The position numbers and the translations under genes are program-made. A DNA stretch of 64,000 nucleotides from Candidatus Kirkpatrickella diaphorinae. GTDB taxonomy: Bacteria > Pseudomonadota > Alphaproteobacteria > Acetobacterales > Acetobacteraceae. Location: NCBI RefSeq assembly GCF_025736875.1, contig NZ_CP107052.1, forward strand, positions 422,001 through 486,000, given 5' to 3'. Below are positions 47,954 to 56,179 of the stretch, piece after piece; the stretch's first letter is position 1; each line of letters begins with the position of its first letter. A model generated the notes under the pieces. It was not told the origin of the DNA and did no database searches. It saw only the letters and a list, made by a program, of their open reading frames with translations.

Positions 47954-49936
47954 TTACTTTCCGGGTCGATACGATGATTTCATTTTGGTGGCCTGCGGCT
48001 TTTTCTCCGCTTTCCTGACTCGCGCCGCGCCCGGGTCATTCCCCGGCCCAAGCGGGCGCACGCCGGGCGGAATGGCGGGTTCCAGCGGCATGGCCAGGGC
48101 GGCGTCGATTTTAGCGGCATTTTCCACGTCGGGGAAAAGCCCGAGTATGGGGCCTATGCGCGCGATCAGCTTCCCGGCTGTCGGCGTCGCATTCCAGCCC
48201 GCTGTTGAGAAATTATAGGTTTCCGGGATGCCCTTTGGCTCATCGAGCATAACATATACGGCGTAACGCGGATTATTCATCGGGAAAATCGACGTGAAAG
48301 CAGAGATATTCGCGTGTTTGAGATAGCGCCCATTCGCGCCGATTTTTTCCGCCGTGCCTGTTTTGCCGCCCACGAAATAACCCGGCACTTCGGCTTTCCG
48401 GGCCGTGCCTTGCGTCACATCGAGGCGCAACATGCGGCGCAGAAGGCGGGATGTGCCGTCAGAAAGGACGCGTCGCCCTTCCGGCGTCACGGCGCGATCA
48501 TCCCCATCGCGCGCGGGCGGCAGGCCGACGCTTGTGCTCTGGCTGGTTTCATCCGCACCCAGCGTGTCGGGGTCTTCATCGTGTGAGAGGAGGGTCGGGG
48601 TGATGAGGATGCCCCCATTCACAGTCGCCGCCGTGCCGCGAACGATGGCGAGCGGCGATTCCGCAATGCCATGACCGAAACCGATTGTCATCACCGTCGC
48701 GATCCCCCAGTTTTTGCGGGCAGGCACGATGGGGCGGGCGGCTTCAGGGAGTTCGACGGGGACGCGGTCAAGAAACCCCATCCGCCCCAGCCAAGATTGC
48801 TGCCTCTCCGCCCCGATATCGAGCGCGATGTGGGCCGCCGCGGGGTTGGAGGATTTCGCCAATACATCAGGAAGGGCCAGCCAGGGGGCGAAATGGTCTG
48901 ACTTGATGTCACGAATGGTGAAGCGCCCGATCTTGATCGGGATGGTTGAAAACCGGTCCCATATATGCGCGACTTTAAGTTCCAGCGCAGCCGCGGCGAC
49001 TTGCAATTTGAAGGTTGAGCCCGGCTCATACATCCCCGTCACAGCGCGGTTGAAGCGGGCATCGTCCGGTGCGCGGCCGAAATCATTCGCGTCATAATCG
49101 GGCAGGGAAACCATGGAGATAATTTCACCCGTACGCACATCCATGACGATCCCGGCAGCGCCTTTCGCCTGGAAATGATGCATCGCTTCATTGACCACAT
49201 CGCGCGTGACGACCTGCACCCTTGTATCGATGGAAAGGCGGATCGGTGCCCGATCTTTCAAAAGGCGATCATTGAAAGATTTTTCGATACCGGCCACGCC
49301 ATGGTCATCAATATCCACGGCACCCAATATCTGGGCCGCTGTTCGGCCGAGCGGGTAATGGCGACGCTCACCATTTTCAAAGTAAATACCGGGGATGCCC
49401 AGATTATTGACGGCGAGTTGCTGCGACGGTGAAATGTCCCGCGCAAGATAGACAAACTGCTTATCCTGACGCAGCCTTTGCACCGTTGATTTCACATCAA
49501 GATCCGGCAGAACGGTTTTGAGTTTTTTTGCGGTGTCCGCGGGGTCAATCAATTCCTGCGGGTTGGCGTAGACTTGCGCGACGGGGAGGGACATGGCCAG
49601 GATCTGGCCATTGCGATCCGTGATCGCGGCACGCTGAACTTGCAGGACCGGCATTGTCCGCCCGTCATCGCCCTCCGTCAGATCCGGCACAATCGGGATC
49701 TGCGCACTGGCTTCACCGTTGGTCGGCAACATCGGATTGATGATGGAGGCGAGAAGGAGGCGCAGGCAGAGCGCCAGAAAAAGGAAGGTAAACCCGACCC
49801 CGACCCAGAAAATACGGATATGCATCCGCTCCAGATAAGGCGGCTCCCGCCGGGCTGCGATGGGGGCAGCGGCGCGGTGCGCTCTCCGGTTCAGACGCGT
49901 TCTGCGTTTTCCGTCATCGTGAGGTGGGCTGGGCAC
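47954..49936 (-). CDS. ftsI: Septal peptidoglycan transpeptidase FtsI (PBP3)
   Basis: A class B penicillin-binding protein that crosslinks septal wall with FtsW. 660 residues: basic cytoplasmic tail of about 38, one transmembrane helix (about 41-65), pedestal domain with ITDRNGQILAMSLPVAQVYANP, then the transpeptidase domain with the SxxK nucleophile S307 in EPGSTFKLQV, SSN at 362-364 and KTGTAEK at 525-531. The C-terminus carries a basic Pro/Ala tail. Confidence 0.96.
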   Translation of the reverse strand: MPSPPHDDGKRRTRLNRRAHRAAAPIAARREPPYLERMHIRIFWVGVGFTFLFLALCLRLLLASIINPMLPTNGEASAQIPIVPDLTEGDDGRTMPVLQVQRAAITDRNGQILAMSLPVAQVYANPQELIDPADTAKKLKTVLPDLDVKSTVQRLRQDKQFVYLARDISPSQQLAVNNLGIPGIYFENGERRHYPLGRTAAQILGAVDIDDHGVAGIEKSFNDRLLKDRAPIRLSIDTRVQVVTRDVVNEAMHHFQAKGAAGIVMDVRTGEIISMVSLPDYDANDFGRAPDDARFNRAVTGMYEPGSTFKLQVAAAALELKVAHIWDRFSTIPIKIGRFTIRDIKSDHFAPWLALPDVLAKSSNPAAAHIALDIGAERQQSWLGRMGFLDRVPVELPEAARPIVPARKNWGIATVMTIGFGHGIAESPLAIVRGTAATVNGGILITPTLLSHDEDPDTLGADETSQSTSVGLPPARDGDDRAVTPEGRRVLSDGTSRLLRRMLRLDVTQGTARKAEVPGYFVGGKTGTAEKIGANGRYLKHANISAFTSIFPMNNPRYAVYVMLDEPKGIPETYNFSTAGWNATPTAGKLIARIGPILGLFPDVENAAKIDAALAMPLEPAIPPGVRPLGPGNDPGAARVRKAEKKPQATKMKSSYRPGK

Positions 49937-49956
49937 GGCTTACTGGGTGGGACAAG

Positions 49957-50703
49957 TCAAGGGCGCCGCGGCGCGGGCGGTGGCAACGCACCGTCAGCCA
50001 TTGCAAAAGTGGACTCCGTATTATGTGTGCCAAGCTGACGGTAACGTGCTTTCGTGGCTGTCAAACGCCCGCCTGAGGAGGGGCGCCAGGCCACGGCGGG
50101 CGTCGCTACAGCGCGGGTGCCGCGATAAGTGGCGTAATGCACGTGCGAGTCAGTGTGCGCGCGCACGGCGGGTGTCGCCTCATGTTTCATGGGGGGTGTG
50201 GCCAGGGCCAGGCGCGTCGAAAGATGAGGCTTGTCGGTCACAACATGGTGGGGCGACGCATCTCTCTGTGCAGCGGCCATGACTTCAGTCGGCTTGGCTT
50301 TGACGGCCTGGCTTGTTTGTGTCGCGGGCGCGGGCGCTGCGTGCTGCACCGACATGGTGTCTGACGGGGCGGAAGCCGCTGCGACCATCATATCACGTTG
50401 CGGCCCTGCACTGCCGGGGGCTGGCAATGCGGCAATGGCTGTGCCCAATCTCTTATATTGCGTGGGTGCCATCGGCGTGAGATCCGTCAGGAAGCGCGCA
50501 GATAATTTCTGCAGGCGGTCCGGCTGGTTCAGAAGCGCCCATTGGGATTGCAGCATGGCGGTCTGCTGCCGGACATCGTCTGTCTGGCGGACAATGGTCC
50601 GGATGTTCTCGTCAAGAACATTCGTTTGATGCTTCTTCGAGTAAAGGAAAAGCCCGGATGCGCCGGCGAGCAGGACGCAGAAAATCGTATATGGCCGAAT
50701 CAT
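49957..50703 (-). CDS. ftsL: FtsL-like divisome protein with a long low-complexity C-terminal extension
   Basis: Position between rsmH and ftsI, a single N-terminal membrane helix (IRPYTIFCVLLAGASGLFLY) and a following coiled coil (about 27-85: NVLDENIRTIVRQTDDVRQQ then AMLQSQWALLNQPDRLQKL) identify an FtsL homologue. That part is about 90 residues, as usual. Residues about 90-248 are an Ala/Pro/Thr/His-rich extension with no domain, presumably periplasmic and disordered. FtsL sequences are weakly conserved, so the call relies on context. The ATG overlaps the rsmH stop by 4 nt. Confidence 0.82.
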   Translation of the reverse strand: MIRPYTIFCVLLAGASGLFLYSKKHQTNVLDENIRTIVRQTDDVRQQTAMLQSQWALLNQPDRLQKLSARFLTDLTPMAPTQYKRLGTAIAALPAPGSAGPQRDMMVAAASAPSDTMSVQHAAPAPATQTSQAVKAKPTEVMAAAQRDASPHHVVTDKPHLSTRLALATPPMKHEATPAVRAHTDSHVHYATYRGTRAVATPAVAWRPSSGGRLTATKARYRQLGTHNTESTFAMADGALPPPAPRRP

Positions 50704-51719
50704 AATGTGCCCTCAAGTGGCTCTATAATATGTCGTGTTTTTTCCAGTACCCTGATTTTTGCGCTTCGGGCGCGCGGGTTTTGTTGAATCTCGTCTTCGG
50801 AAGGGGTGAGCGGCTTGCCATGCGGCAGCCGATACATATTTGTCGGCTCCGCCAAAGTCACCGGCATGTGACGTGACGGGCGCGCGACGCGACCCGCTGC
50901 CGCCTGCAAGGCGCGTTTCACGAGGCGATCCTCCAGCGAATGGAAGGTGACCACCACAAGGCGTCCCCCTTCCCGCAGCAATCCAGGGGCTGTTTCGAGC
51001 ACGCGTTCAAGATCAGTCAACTCATCATTGACGGCGATACGAATGGCCTGAAAAGTACGCGTCGCCGGGTCAATGCGTGAGCGGTCAGGATGCACCACCT
51101 TGCGGATGATCGCGGCGAGCTGTCCCGTTCGGTGGATGGGTTCTTCCTGCCGCGCCGCGACAATCGCGCGGGCGACACGTCGGGCGAGGCGCTCCTCACC
51201 ATAATGATAGATGATATCCGCCAGCGTCGCTTCATCCGCTTGATTGACGAGATCCGCCGCAGACTGACCCGATTGCGACATGCGCATATCGAGCGGCCCA
51301 TCCTGGCGGAAGGAGAAACCGCGCTCAGCCTGGTCGATCTGGAAAGATGACACGCCGAGATCCAGCACGATCCCGTCAAATGGCGCCACATCGGCAAAAA
51401 GCGTCGCCATATCGCGGAAATTGCCCTGGCGGATTTCAAAAGTGGGCGCGGCCCTGCGATCATTGACGGCAAAATGATCCTGCAGCGCCTGCCCGCGCGT
51501 GATCGCATCAGGGTCTTTATCCAGCGCGAAGAGGTGGGCTGGGGCCTCCGCCATCATGGCGCGCGTATAGCCGCCGCCGCCGAACGTCCCATCAAGGTAC
51601 GTGCCGCGACTGTGAATTTGTAGCAGCGCGAGGACCTCACGCAGCATGACCGGGTTATGGCCTTCAGATTGCGGGTTGGCCTGCATCCTGACGCGCGGGG
51701 AAAGCGGAAGGGTCATCAT
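50700..51719 (-). CDS. rsmH: 16S rRNA (cytosine-1402-N4)-methyltransferase RsmH
   Basis: Methylates C1402 in the decoding centre. 339 residues: HNPVMLREVLALL, the SAM loop YLDGTFGGGGYTRAMM, DGIVLDLGVSSFQIDQAERGFSF, and VTFHSLEDRLVKRAL near the C-terminus. The start overlaps the mraZ stop (two adjacent ATGs at 51719 and 51716 are possible). Confidence 0.97.
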   Translation of the reverse strand: MMTLPLSPRVRMQANPQSEGHNPVMLREVLALLQIHSRGTYLDGTFGGGGYTRAMMAEAPAHLFALDKDPDAITRGQALQDHFAVNDRRAAPTFEIRQGNFRDMATLFADVAPFDGIVLDLGVSSFQIDQAERGFSFRQDGPLDMRMSQSGQSAADLVNQADEATLADIIYHYGEERLARRVARAIVAARQEEPIHRTGQLAAIIRKVVHPDRSRIDPATRTFQAIRIAVNDELTDLERVLETAPGLLREGGRLVVVTFHSLEDRLVKRALQAAAGRVARPSRHMPVTLAEPTNMYRLPHGKPLTPSEDEIQQNPRARSAKIRVLEKTRHIIEPLEGTL

Positions 51720-52192
51720 GCGTCCGACCCTTTGATGGATGAAGCGGAACGCTGCGCCAACGTCGTGCGGGTGCGCAGACGGGCTTCCTCCCGCCTTTTG
51801 ATGGCCGCGCCCGGCTCCCAGATCTGAAAAACGCGTCCGAGGCCCATGAAAGTGACGTCGTCAGATAATCCCGCATGCTGCCTGAGCATGTCAGGGAGGA
51901 TGATGCGACCCTCTTTATCCGAATCGATTGGATAGGCATCGGCATAGAGGCTGGCAGCGAGGTCGTCATGCTCCTCAGAAAAAATGTCGATGTCGTCAAG
52001 CGGGCGGGCAAGCGCGCCGAAAGAAGCGGGGGGCCAGGCCTCAATGCAGGGATGCAAATGCGATGGGCGCAGGATCACAAGCGCACCGTCACCGGATTGC
52101 AGCGCCTTAAGCGCGTTCCGGAACGGTGCGGGGATTGATACACGCCCTTTGGCGTCAAAACGGTTTTGGTGCGTGCCTAAAAACACACTCAC
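51716..52192 (-). CDS. mraZ: Transcriptional regulator MraZ
   Basis: The first gene of the division cluster. Each half carries a SpoVT/AbrB-like swapped-hairpin repeat: FLGTHQNRFDAKGRVSIPAPFRNAL and the second with SDKEGRIILPDMLRQHAGL. In E. coli MraZ represses its own cluster through TGGGN repeats; a matching array lies 73-97 nt upstream here. The start is GTG at 52192 with AAGGCGGC ahead of it. The C-terminal 25 residues are a basic tail. Confidence 0.95.
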   Translation of the reverse strand: MSVFLGTHQNRFDAKGRVSIPAPFRNALKALQSGDGALVILRPSHLHPCIEAWPPASFGALARPLDDIDIFSEEHDDLAASLYADAYPIDSDKEGRIILPDMLRQHAGLSDDVTFMGLGRVFQIWEPGAAIKRREEARLRTRTTLAQRSASSIKGSDA

Positions 52193-52264
52193 GCCGCCTT
52201 GCTCCCGTCAAAAACTGTCATCAAACACCCGTGAAATCAGTTAACGAGTGTCTTTGTCATTTTG

Positions 52265-52289
52265 TGGGATATCATGGGATTTTATGGGA
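52265..52289 (-). promoter_or_regulatory. MraZ-binding box: three TGGGA repeats at 10-bp spacing
   Basis: TGGGA occurs at 52265-52269, 52275-52279 and 52285-52289 on the plus strand, each pair separated by exactly 5 nt. This is the repeat-and-spacer pattern described for MraZ autoregulation in E. coli. A possible -35 (TTGACT on the minus strand, 52295-52290) touches the array, so bound MraZ could block the promoter. Promoter placement is inference; the repeats are directly visible. Confidence 0.7.
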
Positions 52290-52482
52290 AGTCAAATAAA
52301 AAACCGCAGAAAACCGCCAAAAATCAGCGGTGTACGCGAGATTTTAAGTTTTTATTGGAGTTAAAAAAGCGTTTCATTTGCCGTGCAACAATATGGAATG
52401 ACCCTCTTTTGTTTTTTATTTGTTCTTATTATGTTCCCGTTTTACCGTGACAGGGCAGGCGCGCGCATTAACGATTAACGGT

Positions 52483-52872
52483 GGGTCAGATGGTCGATAA
52501 GCCGGGTTCTGTCCGCCGAGGCGGGGCGACCATTCATCTTGGGCGCGACTCACATCGCACCTCATGCAACCAACCCGAGTGACAGGGCGGAGGGGCCCTT
52601 CATCACGTCAGACGTGACGCGTCACTCCTATTCGGTCTTGCTCCCGGTGGGGTTTACCATGCCCCGGACGTTGCCGCCCGAGCGGTGCGCTCTTACCGCG
52701 CCGTTTCATCCTTACCCAAAGCCCGAAGGCCCGTTGAGCGGTTTGATTTCTGTGGCACTTTCCCTGAGGTTGCCCTCGCCGGCTGTTAGCCGGCACCGTC
52801 CTTCCGTGGAGCCCGGACTTTCCTCTACACGCAGCTTGATGCTGGTGCAGCGGTCGCCTGACCATCTGACCC
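52483..52872 (-). ncRNA. rnpB: RNase P RNA (bacterial type A)
   Basis: The catalytic RNA of RNase P, on the minus strand. Diagnostic conserved blocks are visible in order: GAGGAAAGTCCGGGCTCC near the 5' end, the P4-type AACCTCAGGGAAAGTGCCACAG region, GGTAAACCCCACC and the 3' AGAACCCGGCTTATCGACC. The 5' and 3' ends (GGGTCAGATGG and CCATCTGACCC) pair to form P1. A -35-like TTGACG lies at 52907-52902, but the matching -10 is poor. The ends are placed to within a few nt. Confidence 0.95.
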
Positions 52873-52941
52873 GTGTTTTACGTGCAGCAGGGGCGGGGTT
52901 TCGTCAAGACAAGTTTGCCTTGTCCCCGCCGCCCGGTGACG

Positions 52942-53415
52942 TCACTGCGCGGGCATGGGGTGATAATGCCCCGGACTGCCCGCATCATTCTGCAAAGTGC
53001 GATCCGCCTTATTCACGAGAATCGTGAAGGCCGTGGCCGTTTTGCCGTCAATGCCGGGGCAGCCATCTGTCGCACGCACCAGAAACTGGACATGTGTGGC
53101 ATGTGCGGGGTCGGCCCCGTTGATAATCGGGACAACGCAACGTCGGGGTACATCCAGCAGCCCCTGATCTTTCACGAGCAGGCGCAGATGCTCCGTCAAC
53201 TTGGTGTTGTCAAACCAGGCCAGATCATTGAACTGCACCTTATCGGCCGCTTTCGGGAGCCATCCCATTTTCGCAGCCAGAAGCGCCATCAGCGCAACCG
53301 GGATAATGACCAGAAGACGGCGCAGAATATGCTGCCGCAATGTCCGTCGGGGCCGACGCGAAAGGCCGGGCCCGGATGGCTGCGCCTCCGCGCCTTCCTG
53401 TTTCTGCGCTGTCAT
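52942..53415 (-). CDS. Hypothetical membrane-anchored protein
   Basis: 157 residues, no family recognised. A basic cytoplasmic tail of about 33 residues (GPGLSRRPRRTLRQHILRR) precedes one hydrophobic helix (LLVIIPVALMALLAAKMGWL). The rest should be periplasmic and contains two Cys (PRRCVVPIING and TDGCPGIDG) that may pair. The gene starts 3 nt after the zwf stop, so it is probably cotranscribed with zwf; no functional link is evident. Confidence 0.75.
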   Translation of the reverse strand: MTAQKQEGAEAQPSGPGLSRRPRRTLRQHILRRLLVIIPVALMALLAAKMGWLPKAADKVQFNDLAWFDNTKLTEHLRLLVKDQGLLDVPRRCVVPIINGADPAHATHVQFLVRATDGCPGIDGKTATAFTILVNKADRTLQNDAGSPGHYHPMPAQ

Positions 53416-53418
53416 GAG

Positions 53419-54891
53419 TCAGAGAGACATATCTTCATGCCATTGGGCATGATGGCGCTTCAGCATGTCGCGTGCCTCATCCGGTCCCCAACTACCGGCT
53501 TTGTAATGCGCCATGGGCGTTGCCTTGTCAGCCCAGGCCTTCATTAATGGCGCCAGCCATGTCCATGCCGCTTCAACCTCGTCCCGGCGGATAAACAGGA
53601 TCGGGTCACCCCGGACCGCATCCAGCATCAGGCGCTCATAAGCATCAGGGTAGCGCGTCTGGAAAGTCTGCGCGAAATCAACGCGCATCGTTGCCTGGCC
53701 GAGGCTGAAATCATTATGCACGGGGTTTTTGGCGTTAAATGTCCAGGAAATACCCTCATCCGGCTGGACACGGATGGCCAGCACATTGCGCTTGGCTTCC
53801 GTCGGGAAAAGCCGCGACTCCGTCGGCTTGAAGGTAATGACAACCTCACTAACCTTTTGCTCAAGTCTTTTCGCCGTGCGGATGAAGAACGGCACGTTTT
53901 TCCAACGCGGTGAGTCGATTTCGGCGCAAAGGGCGACGTAGGTCTCGGTCTGGCTCTCCTTGCCGAGTTCCTCCAAATATCCGGGGACATTTTCGGAACC
54001 CATTTTCCCTGCGACATATTGCCCGCGCACAGCGTGGGACGCAACCGTCCTACTGTCGAAAGGCTTTAGGCCCTGAAGCACGGCAACCTTGGCGTCGCGC
54101 ACATCATCGGCGGCCATGGAGGCTGGTTTTTCCATCCCGATCAACGCAAGCACCTGAAGCAGATGATTCTGGATCATGTCGCGCAGGGCGCCGGACTCAT
54201 CATAATAGGCGGCCCGCCCTTCGACACCCACTGTCTCAGCAGCGGTGATCTGCACGGACTCGATATAGTCGGATGACCAGACAGCTTCAAACATCGGGTT
54301 GGAGAAACGCAGGGCAATCACGCCCTGTACGGTTTCCTTGCCGAGATAATGGTCGATGCGGAAGATATTTTCTTCCTTGAAATACTGCCCGACCGAATCA
54401 TTTATGTCGTTCGCGGATGCGAGATCAATGCCGATCGGCTTTTCCAGCACGACGCGTGCGTCACCGACGGCGAGTTTCTTGTCATGCAGGTTTTTGGCGA
54501 TCGCGCCATAGAGGTTGGGCGCTGTCGCGAAATAAAAGACGCGCACACGATCCGCCTTGTCTTGAGGAATGAGCGCGCGCAGACTGTTCCAGTCACTCTC
54601 CGGTTTGGAGCCATCAAGGCTGACATAATGGACGAGTTTCAGGAAACGCTGAATTTTGGCGTCGTCGAAATCCTCTTTTTTGATAAACTTCTTGAGGGCC
54701 TCCAGCGCACGTCCCTGATACGCGTCACGGGTCAGAGGCGAGCGCGCCGTGCCAATAATGCGCGCCTCTTCCGGCACCTGTCCCGCGAGCATCCGATAAT
54801 AAAAGCCGGGGAGGAGTTTGCGCATAGTCAAATCACCTGTTGCGCCGAAGATGACGTAATCAAATGGTTTGACGGTTACGGTACGAGACAT
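53419..54891 (-). CDS. zwf: Glucose-6-phosphate 1-dehydrogenase
   Basis: Oxidises glucose-6-phosphate to the lactone in the pentose phosphate and Entner-Doudoroff routes, which dominate sugar use in acetic acid bacteria. I start it at the ATG at 54891 with AAGGTGAG ahead of it (490 residues). The nucleotide motif is IFGATGDLTMRKLLP (GATGDL 16-21), EKPIG is at 150-154, and the substrate site RIDHYLGKETVQ begins at 178. The following small membrane protein gene is 3 nt away. Confidence 0.97.
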   Translation of the reverse strand: MSRTVTVKPFDYVIFGATGDLTMRKLLPGFYYRMLAGQVPEEARIIGTARSPLTRDAYQGRALEALKKFIKKEDFDDAKIQRFLKLVHYVSLDGSKPESDWNSLRALIPQDKADRVRVFYFATAPNLYGAIAKNLHDKKLAVGDARVVLEKPIGIDLASANDINDSVGQYFKEENIFRIDHYLGKETVQGVIALRFSNPMFEAVWSSDYIESVQITAAETVGVEGRAAYYDESGALRDMIQNHLLQVLALIGMEKPASMAADDVRDAKVAVLQGLKPFDSRTVASHAVRGQYVAGKMGSENVPGYLEELGKESQTETYVALCAEIDSPRWKNVPFFIRTAKRLEQKVSEVVITFKPTESRLFPTEAKRNVLAIRVQPDEGISWTFNAKNPVHNDFSLGQATMRVDFAQTFQTRYPDAYERLMLDAVRGDPILFIRRDEVEAAWTWLAPLMKAWADKATPMAHYKAGSWGPDEARDMLKRHHAQWHEDMSL

Positions 54892-55087
54892 GGGTCTCAC
54901 CTTTCTTAATAACAAAATGAAATATCGTGGCCATTATGCACAGACGTAAGCTGAGGGTAAAGGAGACGGCAAGTCCGCCCCTGGATGCCTGACGTTCTGC
55001 AAGACCGTTCCGCTTCGACGTGCTTTTCACGATGCCGAAGCGGCGACAGGAAGGAGATCGATACAGGGCGGCGACGTTGATCGCCCA

Positions 55088-55115
55088 TTGACCAAACGGA
55101 AGAACGATTGATAAT
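55088..55115 (+). promoter_or_regulatory. Candidate sigma-70 promoter for gapR
   Basis: TTGACC (55088-55093), a 16-nt spacer and GATAAT (55110-55115), with the predicted transcript starting about 30 nt before the gapR ATG. It lies in the 262-nt divergent region between zwf and gapR. Confidence 0.5.
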
Positions 55116-55153
55116 CCGACCCTGAGATTATTCGATCATGAGGGCCTATATCT

Positions 55154-55426
55154 ATGGATGATACGACAACAACGCAAGATGCCGCCGCTGAAAGCGGCAT
55201 GGTATCCGCCCAACGGCTTCAATCGATCATTGATCGGGTTGAACGTCTGGAGGAGGAGCGTAAGGCGCTTGCGAGTGACATCAAGGATATTTTCCTCGAG
55301 GCGAAATCGGCTGGTTTTGATGTGCCCGTGCTGCGCCAGCTCCTCCGTATCCGTAAGCAGGAGCCATCAGAGGTGGAAGAGCAGGAAACCCTCCTCCATC
55401 TTTATCGTCATGCCTTAGGGATGTAA
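55154..55426 (+). CDS. gapR: GapR-like DUF2312 DNA-binding protein
   Basis: 90 residues matching DUF2312: QRLQSIIDRVERLEEERKALASDIKDIFLEAKSAGFDVPVLRQLLRIRKQ (contiguous in the protein) and ending YRHALGM. In Caulobacter the family member GapR is a nucleoid-associated protein that binds overtwisted DNA ahead of the replication fork and helps type II topoisomerases. The family is largely alphaproteobacterial. The function is transferred from that work by homology. A membrane-protein gene follows 42 nt later. Confidence 0.92.
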   Translation: MDDTTTTQDAAAESGMVSAQRLQSIIDRVERLEEERKALASDIKDIFLEAKSAGFDVPVLRQLLRIRKQEPSEVEEQETLLHLYRHALGM

Positions 55427-55468
55427 GCGTTAAGGGTAAAATTCAGGGAAGAGGGGAGCGGTGTCTCG

Positions 55469-56143
55469 ATGGACGATGTGTCTTCAGTTCTACCGGAAAT
55501 GATGTCTTTGCCCCTCATACTCGGCTTTGTCATTGCCCTCCTTCTTTTCTTCTTCGTGGTGCTGATGAATATCATCCGCCGTCGCCTGCACGTGATGGAG
55601 CGGCAATTGGTGGATATCGGCGCTGACCTCCGCATTGTGTCCCTCCGCCTCGCGATGGATGAGCTGGATGAGCCGGTCAAGCACGCAGGCGACACAGGCG
55701 CGGACATGTCGGAGGACGGGCCCAGCGTGTCTCTCGCTTCCGCGCCCGCCATGGCGGCATCAGCGCCGCCTTTGGCCCCGTTTCAGGAGGCCGCCATGCC
55801 GCGGGCGCGCTACATCAATAATGACGCGGGGAATATGCCCGTCCTGCCACCGGAAGCCTATCATGATTATGCGGATAACCCGTCAAATCTCTCCTCTGCC
55901 GATCTGCTGAAGCAGACGCACTTTGACCCGCCTGTAGAGGCCGTGAAGACCAGGGGCGCGCGACGTGCCGCGCCGCAGCCACCCCCGACGCCGGAGGAGG
56001 ATGGCGATATCTGGCGTCTCCGTGCGACGCCTCGCGCCCCGATCGCGCGCGGTGAGGGGACGCATGGCGCACCCCATGCGGAGCCACCGAAAGTGCGTAA
56101 GGAGCCCACTTTAAAGTGGCCGCCCAAATCGCCATCAACGTGA
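55469..56143 (+). CDS. Hypothetical membrane-anchored protein with a disordered tail
   Basis: 224 residues, no family recognised. One N-terminal transmembrane helix (MSLPLILGFVIALLLFFFVV, about 12-31) is followed by a short amphipathic/coiled segment (IIRRRLHVMERQLVDIGADL) and then a Pro/Ala-rich region with no predicted fold, ending PTLKWPPKSPST. The gene probably shares the gapR transcript. It is convergent with proB, with 36 nt between them. Confidence 0.7.
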   Translation: MDDVSSVLPEMMSLPLILGFVIALLLFFFVVLMNIIRRRLHVMERQLVDIGADLRIVSLRLAMDELDEPVKHAGDTGADMSEDGPSVSLASAPAMAASAPPLAPFQEAAMPRARYINNDAGNMPVLPPEAYHDYADNPSNLSSADLLKQTHFDPPVEAVKTRGARRAAPQPPPTPEEDGDIWRLRATPRAPIARGEGTHGAPHAEPPKVRKEPTLKWPPKSPST

Positions 56144-56179
56144 TCAGAAAAACTGCTGCGGGAGACGTGTCAGCGGCCC

